Assembly (NCBI GenBank): GCA_002422845.1
Contig: DITM01000066.1
Span: 1 to 19,482 of the forward strand
DNA from: Candidatus Paracaedibacteraceae bacterium UBA6184
GTDB taxonomy: Bacteria; Pseudomonadota; Alphaproteobacteria; UBA6184
DNA length: 19,482 nucleotides
Reading direction: 5' to 3'
Positions 6,005-14,290 of this stretch are shown here, piece after piece (within the stretch, counting starts at the first letter, position 1; each line of letters begins with the position of its first letter). Below the pieces are notes generated by a model. The model was not told the DNA's origin and made no database searches. It worked only from the letters and a program-made list of their open reading frames with translations. Position numbers and translations under genes: made by a program.

Positions 6005-7099
6005 GTGAACAAAACAAAGGTGCTAATCCTATTCGGAGGACGCTCGACAGAACATGAAGTATCTATTAACTCTACTCGCAATGTTGTACAAGCCTTAGAT
6101 ACTAAACTCTATGACCCGATCCTGGTAGGATTAAGTAAAGAGTCCGGCACTTGGTACTATTTCCAAGGAAACACATTACCTCACTCAATGACCCTGTTGT
6201 CTGACTCTGATGCTGCGTCCGGCGTTATTGTAAACTTATGCAATACTGGAAACTCTATTAACTTGATCAGCACAGATGCGTCTGCAAACATTCCGATTCA
6301 CTTTGTATTGCCGATCACTCATGGAAAATATGGTGAAGATGGCTGCCTTCAAGGGTTTTGCCGCATACTTAATTTACCGTTTGCAGGATCCTCAGTCGCC
6401 TCATCTGCTGTATGTATGGACAAAGATTACACCAAACGCATTTTAGAAACCCAAGGTATCCCGGTGACTCCTTACACTACTATTTTCAAAAATGATCCAA
6501 TTAACTTTGAGGTTATAGAAAAAAAACTTGGATTACCCCTGTTCCTAAAACCCGCTAATACAGGTTCATCGGTTGGTGTATATAAAGTAAAATCAAAGGC
6601 TGAGTTTGATAAATTCATCCCAATTGTATTTCAATATGATGACAAGATCGTCATTGAAAAATATATCCCAGGACGTGAAATTGAATGCGCCGTACTGGGC
6701 AATCATACCCCCACCGCCTCTGTTCTAGGCGAAATAAAACCTAATCATGATTTTTACAGTTATGAAGCCAAATATCTTGATCCAGAGGGGGCAGATTTAG
6801 CTATCCCAGCATTAGTTGATGAAGCGACTGCAAAAAAAGTTCAAGCCTATGCTATAGACGCATATAAAGTTTTAGGCTGCAAAGGATTTGCACGCGTTGA
6901 CTTTTTCGTAACAGCTACCAACGAAATATACTTAAATGAAATCAATACCATTCCAGGGTTTACAAATATCAGCATGTATCCCAAGTTATTTGAAGCATCA
7001 GGGATTCCTTATGCCGACCTCTTAAATGAAATTATTAAGTTAGGCATCGAAGATTTTCAAACTTGGAATACTTTATCTACTGAACATCATTTGTTTTAA
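6005..7099 (+). CDS. ddl: D-alanine--D-alanine ligase
   Basis: A 364-residue ATP-grasp enzyme that joins two D-alanines for the peptidoglycan stem peptide in the cytoplasm. 'LFGGRSTEHEVS' (9-20) is the N-terminal substrate-binding motif. 'HGKYGEDGCLQG' and 'CMDKDYTKRIL' mark the central domain, 'FLKPANTGSSVGV' is the ATP-binding strand and loop, 'EKYIPGREIECAVLG' follows, and 'ARVDFF' with 'LNEINTIPGFT' provide the Mg2+-binding Asp, Glu and Asn. Length and the longer N-terminal insert fit the DdlA type. Translation starts at GTG with AAGGA eight bases upstream; no ATG fits the N-terminal motif as well. The stop abuts the ATG of the next gene. Its presence means the organism still makes peptidoglycan. 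Confidence 0.96.
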   Translation: MNKTKVLILFGGRSTEHEVSINSTRNVVQALDTKLYDPILVGLSKESGTWYYFQGNTLPHSMTLLSDSDAASGVIVNLCNTGNSINLISTDASANIPIHFVLPITHGKYGEDGCLQGFCRILNLPFAGSSVASSAVCMDKDYTKRILETQGIPVTPYTTIFKNDPINFEVIEKKLGLPLFLKPANTGSSVGVYKVKSKAEFDKFIPIVFQYDDKIVIEKYIPGREIECAVLGNHTPTASVLGEIKPNHDFYSYEAKYLDPEGADLAIPALVDEATAKKVQAYAIDAYKVLGCKGFARVDFFVTATNEIYLNEINTIPGFTNISMYPKLFEASGIPYADLLNEIIKLGIEDFQTWNTLSTEHHLF

Positions 7100-7645
7100 A
7101 TGCAAAGATTTGATCGATCTTTTTTTGAACAAGAAACGCTAACAGTCGCGCAAGCACTTATTGGCACACGACTTCATTTTAAAAACAACTCCGGTATCAT
7201 CACTGAAACCGAGGCCTATATAGGCAAAGATGACCCCGCTTGCCATGCAGCTAAAGGTCTAACTCCACGAACTCAAGTCATGTTTGGAGCCGCCGGTATA
7301 ACTTATGTATATTTAATCTATGGTATGTACCATTGTTTGAATATCGTGACAGAGACCGAAGGTTTCCCTGCAGCGGTACTGATTCGTGGGGTTATCTGCG
7401 ATACGACCCATCGTCATATGGACGGACCCGGAAAACTTTGTAAAACCTGGGGGGTCACAAAAGAACACAATGCTATCGACATATGCAGTGACTCCTCATT
7501 TAATGTAACTGCTGGATCTCCAGTCACTCACATTCTCACAACCCCTAGAATTGGAATTAAGGTTGGCACAGATCATCTGTGGCGATTTATAATGTCGACG
7601 GATGATATTAATGAAAGATTAAATAATGCCACTACTCAAACTTGA
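7100..7645 (+). CDS. 3-methyladenine DNA glycosylase (AAG/MPG family)
   Basis: A 181-residue DNA repair glycosylase of the eukaryote-like AAG/MPG family, which removes alkylated purines and deaminated adenine to start base excision repair. The family landmarks are present: 'LIGTRL' near residue 21, 'ITETEAYIGKDDPACHA' (about 33-49) with the catalytic Glu, 'RTQVMFGAAGITYVYLIYGMYHCLNIVT' (about 58-85), and 'GPGKLCKTWGV' (about 109-119). Length is normal for bacterial members. The ATG follows the ddl stop directly (TAA-ATG), so it is translationally coupled; its last 20 bases overlap the hydrolase gene. The link with ddl looks like transcription economy rather than shared function. Confidence 0.93.
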   Translation: MQRFDRSFFEQETLTVAQALIGTRLHFKNNSGIITETEAYIGKDDPACHAAKGLTPRTQVMFGAAGITYVYLIYGMYHCLNIVTETEGFPAAVLIRGVICDTTHRHMDGPGKLCKTWGVTKEHNAIDICSDSSFNVTAGSPVTHILTTPRIGIKVGTDHLWRFIMSTDDINERLNNATTQT

Positions 7646-8417
7646 ATTAATCCACAAAAGCGCAGCACCATCTTCACTCATTTTCTTTCCCGGTGGCCCT
7701 GGACTATCCTGGCATTGTTTTGAAAAAATGATCATGTCCTTAGAAACTAACGGCAGCATTTACGGAATCAGTTATAACAAAACTCCAAGCAATCCGTCTG
7801 CATATTTTGATGAGTTAAAATTTGAATTAACGCTATTATTACAAACACTCCCCAACCCCATATTGGTAACGCATTCATTTTCAAGCATGTTTGTATTATC
7901 ACTCTTGCGACTTCCGTCACTCAAGGGCCTTGTTTTAATTAACCCTGCGATCGATAATTCATATCTCATCGACTTACCTCAACGCATAAAGACGTATACA
8001 CGCTTTGACGGTACGCAAATTGCTGCTAATTTTTGGATGAACCCATCTGATAACAGTTACGCCGAATACTTCAACGGGCTTCTACCCTTTTATTTCAGAC
8101 CAGCCTACATTGATGACGGCCTCTCCATGTTAGAACAATGCGATTTTGCACACCTCCCGTATGTTCTATCTACTCAGCATTTTTTCCCAACATTTACAAA
8201 AAGCTACGCACCAGAGGTTCCTACCCTTATTATTGCGGGTGATGACGATCACATTTGTCCACCCAGCTTATTTAAGGATTCTTTAATATTTAAAGGAAAT
8301 AATATTCAAATGGCAATCATTCCTGGTGCGGGACATTTCCCTTGGATTGATAGCCACGATACAACTTTAACAGCATTTAACGTGTGGCATGATGCCCTTC
8401 TAGCTTCCTATAGCTGA
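7626..8417 (+). CDS. Alpha/beta hydrolase
   Basis: A 263-residue alpha/beta-hydrolase-fold protein. 'FFPGGPGLSWHCF' (20-32) resembles the oxyanion-hole segment of proline iminopeptidase-like enzymes. The nucleophile is Ser84 in THSFS, a variant of the usual G-x-S-x-G. The acid is in GDDDH (205-209) and the base is His237 in GAGHFPW. All three catalytic parts are in order, so it should be active on an ester, amide or similar bond. The substrate is unknown. It has no signal peptide and is likely cytoplasmic. It overlaps the glycosylase gene by 20 bases and, at its 3' end, overlaps the convergent DUF2339 gene by ten bases. Confidence 0.88.
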   Translation: MPLLKLELIHKSAAPSSLIFFPGGPGLSWHCFEKMIMSLETNGSIYGISYNKTPSNPSAYFDELKFELTLLLQTLPNPILVTHSFSSMFVLSLLRLPSLKGLVLINPAIDNSYLIDLPQRIKTYTRFDGTQIAANFWMNPSDNSYAEYFNGLLPFYFRPAYIDDGLSMLEQCDFAHLPYVLSTQHFFPTFTKSYAPEVPTLIIAGDDDHICPPSLFKDSLIFKGNNIQMAIIPGAGHFPWIDSHDTTLTAFNVWHDALLASYS

Positions 8418-10078
8418 GGCTCTACTTTCCAAGTAGAAATCCGTCTCATCATATACCCAGCCCCGTATAACACAATACCGGTAATCAACAAACAAATGAT
8501 TCGAATATTTGTTGGTGCAAACGAAGCATCGTACAACAAGGCTTTTCCCGCGGCTAAAACAAGTATTAACATTGATGATCTAGCCATAGTCTTATCCAGT
8601 TTTGCAAAAGCAAAACATATAACAGCAATAGAATACGACAACCATACACTCGAAACGGCCAAAGACCCAAATTGTTCGACAAGGTTATATAGAGTTTTTA
8701 TAGTTAGAACATGCGTTATGCCTAAAAGGAAAGTCTCATTCTTTAGTAGTCCAGATGATAGAGATTTTCTTAGTAAAACGATGCTCCATAAAGCTGCAGC
8801 GCTTATAATTGATGCTGCAATTTTATTCAGATCAAATCCCCTATTAACTGCCCATGCTGATCCTAAAACAAGCTTAAAATATTGAAAAACAAAAATAGCT
8901 TTTACTATAAAAATAGCTACCCTAAAAGGTTTATAAGTATTTGAATTAATCAAATTAGACATTTTATTAAAAAGAAGATATCCAACAACCAAAACTGGCA
9001 AGATCCAATCATCTAAATTTCCTGGAAATAAATTGAGATACCACGAATAAAATATTCCCAACATTGCTGTCGTTAACAACATACCTTGGGCTTCCCCACT
9101 ATCTTTAATCTTATACTTAATGCCAAGATACACAACACTACTAATAAGAGCAAAACCAATCCCCATCCAGGGTAAAAGATTTGAATTAAGACGAGACATA
9201 TAATGAATTTCGATGATTGAAAAAATCAATATTGCTGGAAAATAAAGCCATACTTTTGTGGAGTTTAATGATGTTTTATATTTAATTACATAGATTATAA
9301 TCCCTACCATACAGACTGCAAATTGTGCTGCTATCGCACTCATTAAGGTTATATCTATCTTTATGATCGTTCCAACTATTCCAGTTGCAAGCAGCGATAT
9401 ATAAGTTAATACAATCCAAATAGTTCGGGATTTAAATAACACACCCAAAATTGCAAATGTAATTGTATATATACAAAAATATGCAACTATAATCTCCGAT
9501 GATTTAAATATATTCAAAATTAGTGGAGATAAGTAAGCTCCAATAATTGCTACTTGGGCAAACACTTCCTCTCGTACATAATAATAAAGTCCGATGGACA
9601 CTGCAGAGACTATGGTTATCCCCACGATAGATTCATGCGTAGAAAGAATGGGGTAATATACATTAGCCGCAAGTGCTGTTAAAAATAATACAACGATTCC
9701 AGACGCAGGCAGATATGCGCTATATTTTATATCAAAGCGCATCATTAATAACCCAATTCCAATAAGCGTAATGCCCAAAACTCCCGACAAAACAACTTGT
9801 AGATTTGGCGTAAAAAAATTAGATTCAATAGAAACTTGAATAATAAATCCTGCGGCAGCTATAAAACAAATACTTGCTAATATTGCTAACCAATTGATTG
9901 AAGATGCTTTAGTAAATGTTGTATCCTTTGATGACTTTCGAACATTTTCTAAGTCCTGAAAATTTTGATGTTGATTGACATTAACTGATGATATTCCCAA
10001 ACAGCTTTCTACCTTTGTCAACCGATCTTCAATTTCTTGAAACCTTACGTCTATGCTTCTTGTATCTTCATATTTCAT
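8408..10078 (-). CDS. DUF2339-type polytopic membrane protein
   Basis: A 556-residue protein with a short hydrophilic N-terminus and then a dense series of about 14 or more hydrophobic helices to residue 540. Residues 8-28 ('IDVRFQEIEDRLTKVESCL') look like a short coiled coil, a layout typical of the DUF2339 family of predicted membrane proteins. No function is established for the family. Here the hydrophilic part before the first helix (about residue 65) is shorter than in many members. Start: ATG at 10078, with GGAG about six bases upstream. It stands alone on the minus strand and shares its 3' end (ten bases) with the hydrolase gene. I infer inner-membrane location; nothing shows a substrate. 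Confidence 0.8.
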   Translation of the reverse strand: MKYEDTRSIDVRFQEIEDRLTKVESCLGISSVNVNQHQNFQDLENVRKSSKDTTFTKASSINWLAILASICFIAAAGFIIQVSIESNFFTPNLQVVLSGVLGITLIGIGLLMMRFDIKYSAYLPASGIVVLFLTALAANVYYPILSTHESIVGITIVSAVSIGLYYYVREEVFAQVAIIGAYLSPLILNIFKSSEIIVAYFCIYTITFAILGVLFKSRTIWIVLTYISLLATGIVGTIIKIDITLMSAIAAQFAVCMVGIIIYVIKYKTSLNSTKVWLYFPAILIFSIIEIHYMSRLNSNLLPWMGIGFALISSVVYLGIKYKIKDSGEAQGMLLTTAMLGIFYSWYLNLFPGNLDDWILPVLVVGYLLFNKMSNLINSNTYKPFRVAIFIVKAIFVFQYFKLVLGSAWAVNRGFDLNKIAASIISAAALWSIVLLRKSLSSGLLKNETFLLGITHVLTIKTLYNLVEQFGSLAVSSVWLSYSIAVICFAFAKLDKTMARSSMLILVLAAGKALLYDASFAPTNIRIICLLITGIVLYGAGYMMRRISTWKVEPQL

Positions 10079-10191
10079 AAAAACTCCAACACTATTATTC
10101 CGCCATTGCAGACAATAGTATATACGCCCCCCTTAATAAAGGTTTAATTTTTTCCTTTTGTAAATGTTAAGATTTTTTTATCAAAAAACTG

Positions 10192-10197
10192 TATACT
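10192..10197 (+). promoter_or_regulatory. -10 box (TATACT) for the GrpB-family gene
   Basis: TATACT, preceded by TG, lies 30 bases upstream of the ATG at 10227, giving a predicted start near 10204. No good -35 box is seen. The position argues against a TTG start at 10203, which would leave no leader. Confidence 0.4.
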
Positions 10198-10226
10198 AAC
10201 TATTGATAATTCAAAAAATTAATAAA

Positions 10227-10784
10227 ATGACAATATCATTCGAAGCTTTACAACAACTTCACAATAGTCGAAAAACCCAAATTTCAGAATATGATCCAAA
10301 TTGGATACTGCAATTCGAAAAGGAATCACTTGTATTGCAATCCATTTTTGGTGAACTTGCCTTAAACATTCAGCATATTGGCAGCACTGCAATTCCAGGA
10401 ATAAAAGCAAAACCCATCATTGATATTTTGATTACTACAAACGATATTAACAACATTGATAGTTTCGATGATAAAATGGAACAGTTACACTATGTTGTTG
10501 GTGGGGAATTCGGGTTACCAGGGCGCCGATTTTATTGCAAAGGTGATTATGAACACTGCCATTTTCATGTGCATATTTATGAAGCAACTAGCCCATCTGT
10601 TGACAAGTATCTACTATTTCGTGATTACATGATCACACATCCAAACGATGCAAAAGAATACGAATCTTTAAAAACTGACCTAGCAATCAAATATCCCAAC
10701 AACCGAACTCTTTATACCCAAAGCAAGGGCGACTTTATCAATCAAATCTTAAAAAAATCGGCTGCAAGCTCTCCTAAAACATGA
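10227..10784 (+). CDS. GrpB family protein (UPF0157, nucleotidyltransferase-like)
   Basis: A 185-residue protein of the GrpB/UPF0157 family, which has a nucleotidyltransferase fold. The core is 'ISEYDPNWILQFEKES' followed by 'IQHIGSTAIPGIKAKPIIDILI', where GST and the Asp of IDI match the NTase G-S...D signature. 'GRRFYCKG', 'CHFHVHIY' and 'FRDYMITHPNDAKEYESLK' are later family motifs. The substrate and role of the family are not well known; some members are fused to dephospho-CoA kinase. An upstream TTG (10203) would extend the frame by eight residues, but the ATG at 10227 fits the promoter and the family N-terminus better. Neither has a strong SD. It is the first of three plus-strand genes ending at 12214. 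Confidence 0.88.
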   Translation: MTISFEALQQLHNSRKTQISEYDPNWILQFEKESLVLQSIFGELALNIQHIGSTAIPGIKAKPIIDILITTNDINNIDSFDDKMEQLHYVVGGEFGLPGRRFYCKGDYEHCHFHVHIYEATSPSVDKYLLFRDYMITHPNDAKEYESLKTDLAIKYPNNRTLYTQSKGDFINQILKKSAASSPKT

Positions 10785-10814
10785 TATCTTTTCTTAAAAT
10801 TATTGAGAGTTATC

Positions 10815-11771
10815 ATGCGAAATATTATCTCTGCTATTAGTATTACGATATGTCTAGGAATGCTGAATACTGTTGTCGCACGCCCACCTACCCCAGCAAA
10901 ACAAATCACTCGTCAAGTACCACATCACGACAAACGTTTAACAACGCTTCATGAGCTGTTTACAACACTTGGAATTAACGTTGACCCTACTTATGAAGCA
11001 ATGAATACCTATGCACAAGCACATTGGATACGCAAACCTGCCCAAGAACGTTGGCAGATGGAACTATCAACGCATCAACCTCAAGCCGATAAAATTATCG
11101 CAAGCCTTAAACAGCTTGGCATGATTGATCGTATTGATCCTTCTGTACAAAATCCAGATTATGCACTGGTGTTAGGCGCTACCGTTTATCGTATGCGCGC
11201 GCGCATGCAACATATGATTGAACTAATCAATGCGGGAACGTTTGCCCCTAAACAAATTGTCATTCTTACAGGCGATCGTCCATTGGATCCAATCCAAGAA
11301 CCAGAATCATTGCTACTCGACAAAGCCTTCATTCGCAGTGATTGGCAATGCCCAGAATCGCTTCCAACGACTGAATCTGAATCGGCTCGCTTTGTGTGGG
11401 ATCAATTACAACGATCAGATCAGGTGAACACTATTCCAGTGGTATTCGTTGCAACCCCTATGTTGGAAAAGAACGGTAAGCTTGTCCGCCCTACAACCGT
11501 TGACACCCTAGAAACTTGGTTAAAAACCTCACCGGCAGTGGGCTCAATCGTTGCCGTTTCCGACAATCCATTTGCTCCGTATCAAAACGAAACCATGAAA
11601 CCTACTTTGATTAAAGCAGGTTGGTTTAAACACAAGGGTACATTAGAAACTGTTGGGTTAGCATTTGCGCCTCAAGACGATGATGAAAAAGTGGCTATTT
11701 TATTGGATAACGTTGCCCGTTATATTTATTCAATCTTGCAAGTTGAAAAAGCGTTGGTGACAGCAAAATGA
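10815..11771 (+). CDS. Exported protein, possibly YdcF/DUF218-like
   Basis: A 318-residue protein with a signal peptide (residues 1-21, ending VVA-R). The core segment 'PDYALVLGATVYRMRARMQHMIELINAGTFAPKQIVILTGDR' recalls the start of the DUF218/YdcF fold, where an 'alVLG..' strand precedes an Arg-bearing helix and a later 's/tG' strand. 'RPTTVDTLETWL' and 'SIVAVSDNPFAPYQNE' follow in the C-terminal half. Family placement is tentative. The ATG at 10815 is preferred over an in-frame TTG at 10803 because GAGAG precedes it by six bases and it begins the signal peptide exactly. The stop overlaps the Nudix gene start by four bases (ATGA), so the two are translationally coupled although one product is exported and the other is cytoplasmic. 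Confidence 0.75.
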   Translation: MRNIISAISITICLGMLNTVVARPPTPAKQITRQVPHHDKRLTTLHELFTTLGINVDPTYEAMNTYAQAHWIRKPAQERWQMELSTHQPQADKIIASLKQLGMIDRIDPSVQNPDYALVLGATVYRMRARMQHMIELINAGTFAPKQIVILTGDRPLDPIQEPESLLLDKAFIRSDWQCPESLPTTESESARFVWDQLQRSDQVNTIPVVFVATPMLEKNGKLVRPTTVDTLETWLKTSPAVGSIVAVSDNPFAPYQNETMKPTLIKAGWFKHKGTLETVGLAFAPQDDDEKVAILLDNVARYIYSILQVEKALVTAK

Positions 11772-12214
11772 GAATGTATTTAAAAGTGATTGAATGTGCC
11801 ATTGAACACAAAGGCAGATTCCTAGTTATCGAACATCCCTCAGGCGGACATGCAGAAGGATTGCTATCCTTTCCAGGCGGAAAAGTTGATCCAGAAGATG
11901 AATCTCATCCGTCAGATATTTTACAGGCAGCTGTCAAACGTGAGATATTTGAGGAAGTTGGATTAACCTTAACCGACCCTATCGAATATGTGTTCAGCAC
12001 ATTCTTCACAGGAAAAAACAATACTCCGATCATAAACTCTACTTTTTATTGTCGATTAAATAATACGTTGCCAACAGTTACAATTTCACCCACAGAAATT
12101 GCCAGATATGCATGGATGACGTCAGCAGAAATTATGCAGGCTCCAAACGTCTCTGAATGGTTATTGAATTATATTCAGCGAATAGAAACCTATAAAGCCC
12201 TCAAAACAACTTAA
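11768..12214 (+). CDS. Nudix hydrolase
   Basis: A 148-residue single-domain Nudix protein, cleaving a nucleoside diphosphate linked to some moiety X. The Nudix box lies at about 37-66: 'GGKVDPEDESHPSD' then 'ILQAAVKREIFEEVG', with the metal-binding REIFEE core (58-63) intact. The loop between the first Gly and the helix is a few residues longer than the standard GX5E spacing, which is seen in some subfamilies. No extra domain is present to point to a substrate; nucleotide pool cleaning is a reasonable guess. Its start overlaps the previous stop; a second in-frame ATG two codons on is equally possible. A terminator follows directly. Confidence 0.92.
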   Translation: MRMYLKVIECAIEHKGRFLVIEHPSGGHAEGLLSFPGGKVDPEDESHPSDILQAAVKREIFEEVGLTLTDPIEYVFSTFFTGKNNTPIINSTFYCRLNNTLPTVTISPTEIARYAWMTSAEIMQAPNVSEWLLNYIQRIETYKALKTT

Positions 12215-12215
12215 T

Positions 12216-12245
12216 AAAAAAAAGGATCTTTAAGACCCTTTTTTT
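12216..12245 (+). terminator. Bidirectional terminator
   Basis: AAAAAGG and CCTTTTT arms flank a short inner stem (TCT/AGA) with one mismatch, giving a hairpin followed by a run of seven T on the plus strand and eight T on the minus strand. It lies between the convergent Nudix gene and the small exported protein gene. Confidence 0.8.
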
Positions 12246-12283
12246 CTGTGCTTTGATTTAGTTTAAATGCGGTGTGCTTTCGA

Positions 12284-12601
12284 TTATTTTACAACAGAAA
12301 ACACCTTTGCTTCGCTCTCTAAAGCTTTAGCCATTTTTTCTTTCCTATTGTTTTCCGCTTCTAGTCTAGCTATTGCCGCTTTACGCTCCGCTGCAAGAAC
12401 AGCTTTTTTCGAACGTTTTTTATCTTTTTCTTCTTGCGCTCTATCATGACGATCTTCAAAGTCATCCGCAATAACCTTAATTCTATCAAACTGTCCACGT
12501 TCATCATCAGACAGGTTAACAATATCATAAGCCGCAGCACTCACAGCTGTACTGGACATCACTATCCCTGCAAGAAGTGCTAAACAGTATGTTGATTTCA
12601 T
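12284..12601 (-). CDS. Small exported charged helical protein, unknown function
   Basis: A 105-residue protein. Residues 1-23 form a signal peptide (MKSTY, hydrophobic core, VSAAA). Residues 30-100 are almost all helix-forming and charged, very rich in Lys, Glu, Arg and Ala, with few hydrophobic residues, as in a long solvent-exposed or coiled-coil helix. The family is not recognised. The ATG at 12601 sits 11 bases after AAAGGA, and the 20 bases ending in the ATG are identical to those before the upstream gene at 13025. It is the last gene of a minus-strand series, ending at the terminator at 12216-12245. It is probably periplasmic or secreted. Confidence 0.75.
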   Translation of the reverse strand: MKSTYCLALLAGIVMSSTAVSAAAYDIVNLSDDERGQFDRIKVIADDFEDRHDRAQEEKDKKRSKKAVLAAERKAAIARLEAENNRKEKMAKALESEAKVFSVVK

Positions 12602-12618
12602 TTTTTTATTATTCCTTT
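12599..12618 (-). repeat. Identical 20-base translation leader, copy 1
   Basis: The 20 bases ending in the ATG of the 12284-12601 gene (SD AAAGGA, A-rich spacer and start codon) are identical to 13023-13042 before the neighbouring exported-protein gene. The downstream coding sequences are not similar. Confidence 0.85.
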
Positions 12619-12620
12619 AA

Positions 12621-13025
12621 TTATCTAGGTTGATGTAGTGATTTTACAGGAGCTTTGAATGATTTACTCACTCTGCGCAACACTTTTCTTTGGTTGATTT
12701 GATCTGCCTTACGTTCAGCGCTTTGTGCCCTATTGTTACTTTTCAACATGATACTATCTAAAGAATCACCACTAAACTGAGAATTATCATCCCCAATAAC
12801 AACTTCTATTAAAATATTTGATAATATTAACAACTCAGTTTTCAGCTCTTCAGACGCAGTCAATCGATGTCCTGGAACATTTAGTACAAACACTACGCAG
12901 CTTGCACTTTCAACATTTTCGCTACTAACTCTAAGCACATCTTCAGCATCAGCACCCACTGCAATCGAAGATCCAATCGATGCCGCAATAATTAGGGAAG
13001 TAGATATAAGCTTACGAAAAAACAT
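12621..13025 (-). CDS. Small exported protein, unknown function
   Basis: A 134-residue protein starting at the ATG at 13025. The open frame extends 29 codons further upstream into the thiolase gene, but that part is an Arg/Asn-rich shadow without an SD. From 13025 there is an AAAGGA SD and a signal peptide (residues 1-24, MFFRKL then hydrophobic, ending AVGA-D). The mature N-terminal half contains 'VESASCVVFVLNVPGHRL' and 'LKTELLILSNILIEVVIGDD', which look like beta or mixed structure; the C-terminal 45 residues are basic (many Arg, Lys and Gln). No family is recognised. It starts 39 bases after the thiolase stop and 20 bases before the next exported protein, so the three are probably co-transcribed. 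Confidence 0.72.
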   Translation of the reverse strand: MFFRKLISTSLIIAASIGSSIAVGADAEDVLRVSSENVESASCVVFVLNVPGHRLTASEELKTELLILSNILIEVVIGDDNSQFSGDSLDSIMLKSNNRAQSAERKADQINQRKVLRRVSKSFKAPVKSLHQPR

Positions 13026-13042
13026 TTTTTTATTATTCCTTT
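13023..13042 (-). repeat. Identical 20-base translation leader, copy 2
   Basis: Matches 12599-12618 base for base, covering SD, spacer and ATG of the 12621-13025 gene. It may come from a local duplication of a gene start, or from selection for the same initiation strength. Confidence 0.85.
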
Positions 13043-13063
13043 TATTGTTTTTGTAAAAATAGT

Positions 13064-14233
13064 CTAAACACGTTCTATTGCGATTGCAACCCCTTCTCCA
13101 CCTCCGATACACAATGCCGCAATACCCTTTTTAAGGTTTCGACGTTCAAGGGCATGCAAAAGTGTCACTACCACGCGGGCACCCGACGCACCTAACGGAT
13201 GTCCTAAAACAAGGGCACCGCCATGAATATTCACCTTTTCAGCTGGTATCTTTAAATCGCGCATTGCAGCCATTGGAACCACTGCAAACGCTTCGTTAAT
13301 TTCGAATAAATCAACCTCATCAATTGACCAACCTGCAATCTCAAGCGCTGCTTTAATGGCATTCACCGGAGCCGTCGTAAACCATTGGGGTTCATGAGAA
13401 TAACTCGCATACGCTTTAATCACTGCACGTGGCTTTAAATTCAACACACCAGCAGCATCCTCAGACCCTAACAACAACGCTGCTGCACCATCGGAAATGG
13501 GACTAGCACTTGCCGCTGTAATCGTACCGTCTTTTTTAAAGGCAGGCTTTAATTGAGGCACTTTATCAGGCTTTGCCTTACGTGGACCTTCATCATGCTC
13601 CATCGTATATGGTGTTCGACCTTCAATAGTAACAGCTGCTATTTCATCAACAAAAGCCCCACTCTCCATTGCCGCTTGCGCTTTGGTTGTTGAAGAGATT
13701 GCATAAGCATCTTGAGCGTCACGGCTGAATGCATATGTTTCAGCTAATCGTTCAGCCAAAACACCCATAGAAACTCCAGGTTCATAAGCATCCTCAAGCC
13801 CATCTAATGCCATATGATCCAACAGTTGAGTATGACCATATTTATATCCCTGACGCACCTTGGGTAACAGGTATGGCGCAGAACTCATGCTTTCCATTCC
13901 ACCGGCAACCCCAACATTAATTCGACCCAATTGGATACTATCTGCCAGCATCATCAAGGCCTTTAAGCCAGACCCACACACTTTATTCACAGTGCTTGCT
14001 ACAGTATGCTCAGACAATCCTGATTTGATTGCAACCTGGCGTGCCGGGGCTTGCCCTAATCCAGCGGGCAACACACAGCCCATGACGATTTCTTGTACGG
14101 TTTTCGGATCAGCCCTATGCAATGCTGCTTTCACAGCAGCAACACCTAAATCCACCGCATTTTTTGTACTTAATTCTCCCATGAAAGATCCCATAGGCGT
14201 ACGTTTCGCGTTATATATAAATACCTGTTTCAT
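13064..14233 (-). CDS. Acetyl-CoA acetyltransferase (thiolase)
   Basis: A 389-residue thiolase of the biosynthetic/degradative acetyl-CoA acetyltransferase type (AtoB/PhaA-like). It condenses two acetyl-CoA to acetoacetyl-CoA, or the reverse. All catalytic parts are present: Cys86 in 'NKVCGSGLKA' (acyl-enzyme), His345 in 'GHPLGASGAR', and Cys375 in 'ALCIGGGEG'. 'NEAFA' near residue 314 is also a family motif. Length is normal. SD GAGAAG precedes the ATG at 14233. It lies 57 bases downstream of the SPFH gene on the same strand. No other genes for polyhydroxybutyrate, mevalonate or fatty acid oxidation are in the window, so the pathway is not decided here. Confidence 0.95.
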   Translation of the reverse strand: MKQVFIYNAKRTPMGSFMGELSTKNAVDLGVAAVKAALHRADPKTVQEIVMGCVLPAGLGQAPARQVAIKSGLSEHTVASTVNKVCGSGLKALMMLADSIQLGRINVGVAGGMESMSSAPYLLPKVRQGYKYGHTQLLDHMALDGLEDAYEPGVSMGVLAERLAETYAFSRDAQDAYAISSTTKAQAAMESGAFVDEIAAVTIEGRTPYTMEHDEGPRKAKPDKVPQLKPAFKKDGTITAASASPISDGAAALLLGSEDAAGVLNLKPRAVIKAYASYSHEPQWFTTAPVNAIKAALEIAGWSIDEVDLFEINEAFAVVPMAAMRDLKIPAEKVNIHGGALVLGHPLGASGARVVVTLLHALERRNLKKGIAALCIGGGEGVAIAIERV

Positions 14234-14290
14234 TTTTTGATACTTCTCAATTAATCATTTAATCCTACTGAAAATCTTCTTAATAAAACG

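Noticed and set aside
13026..13112. 29-codon N-terminal extension of the small exported protein
   Set aside because: It reads into the thiolase 3' end out of frame, is Arg/Asn-rich and lacks an SD; the ATG at 13025 has both an SD and a signal peptide.
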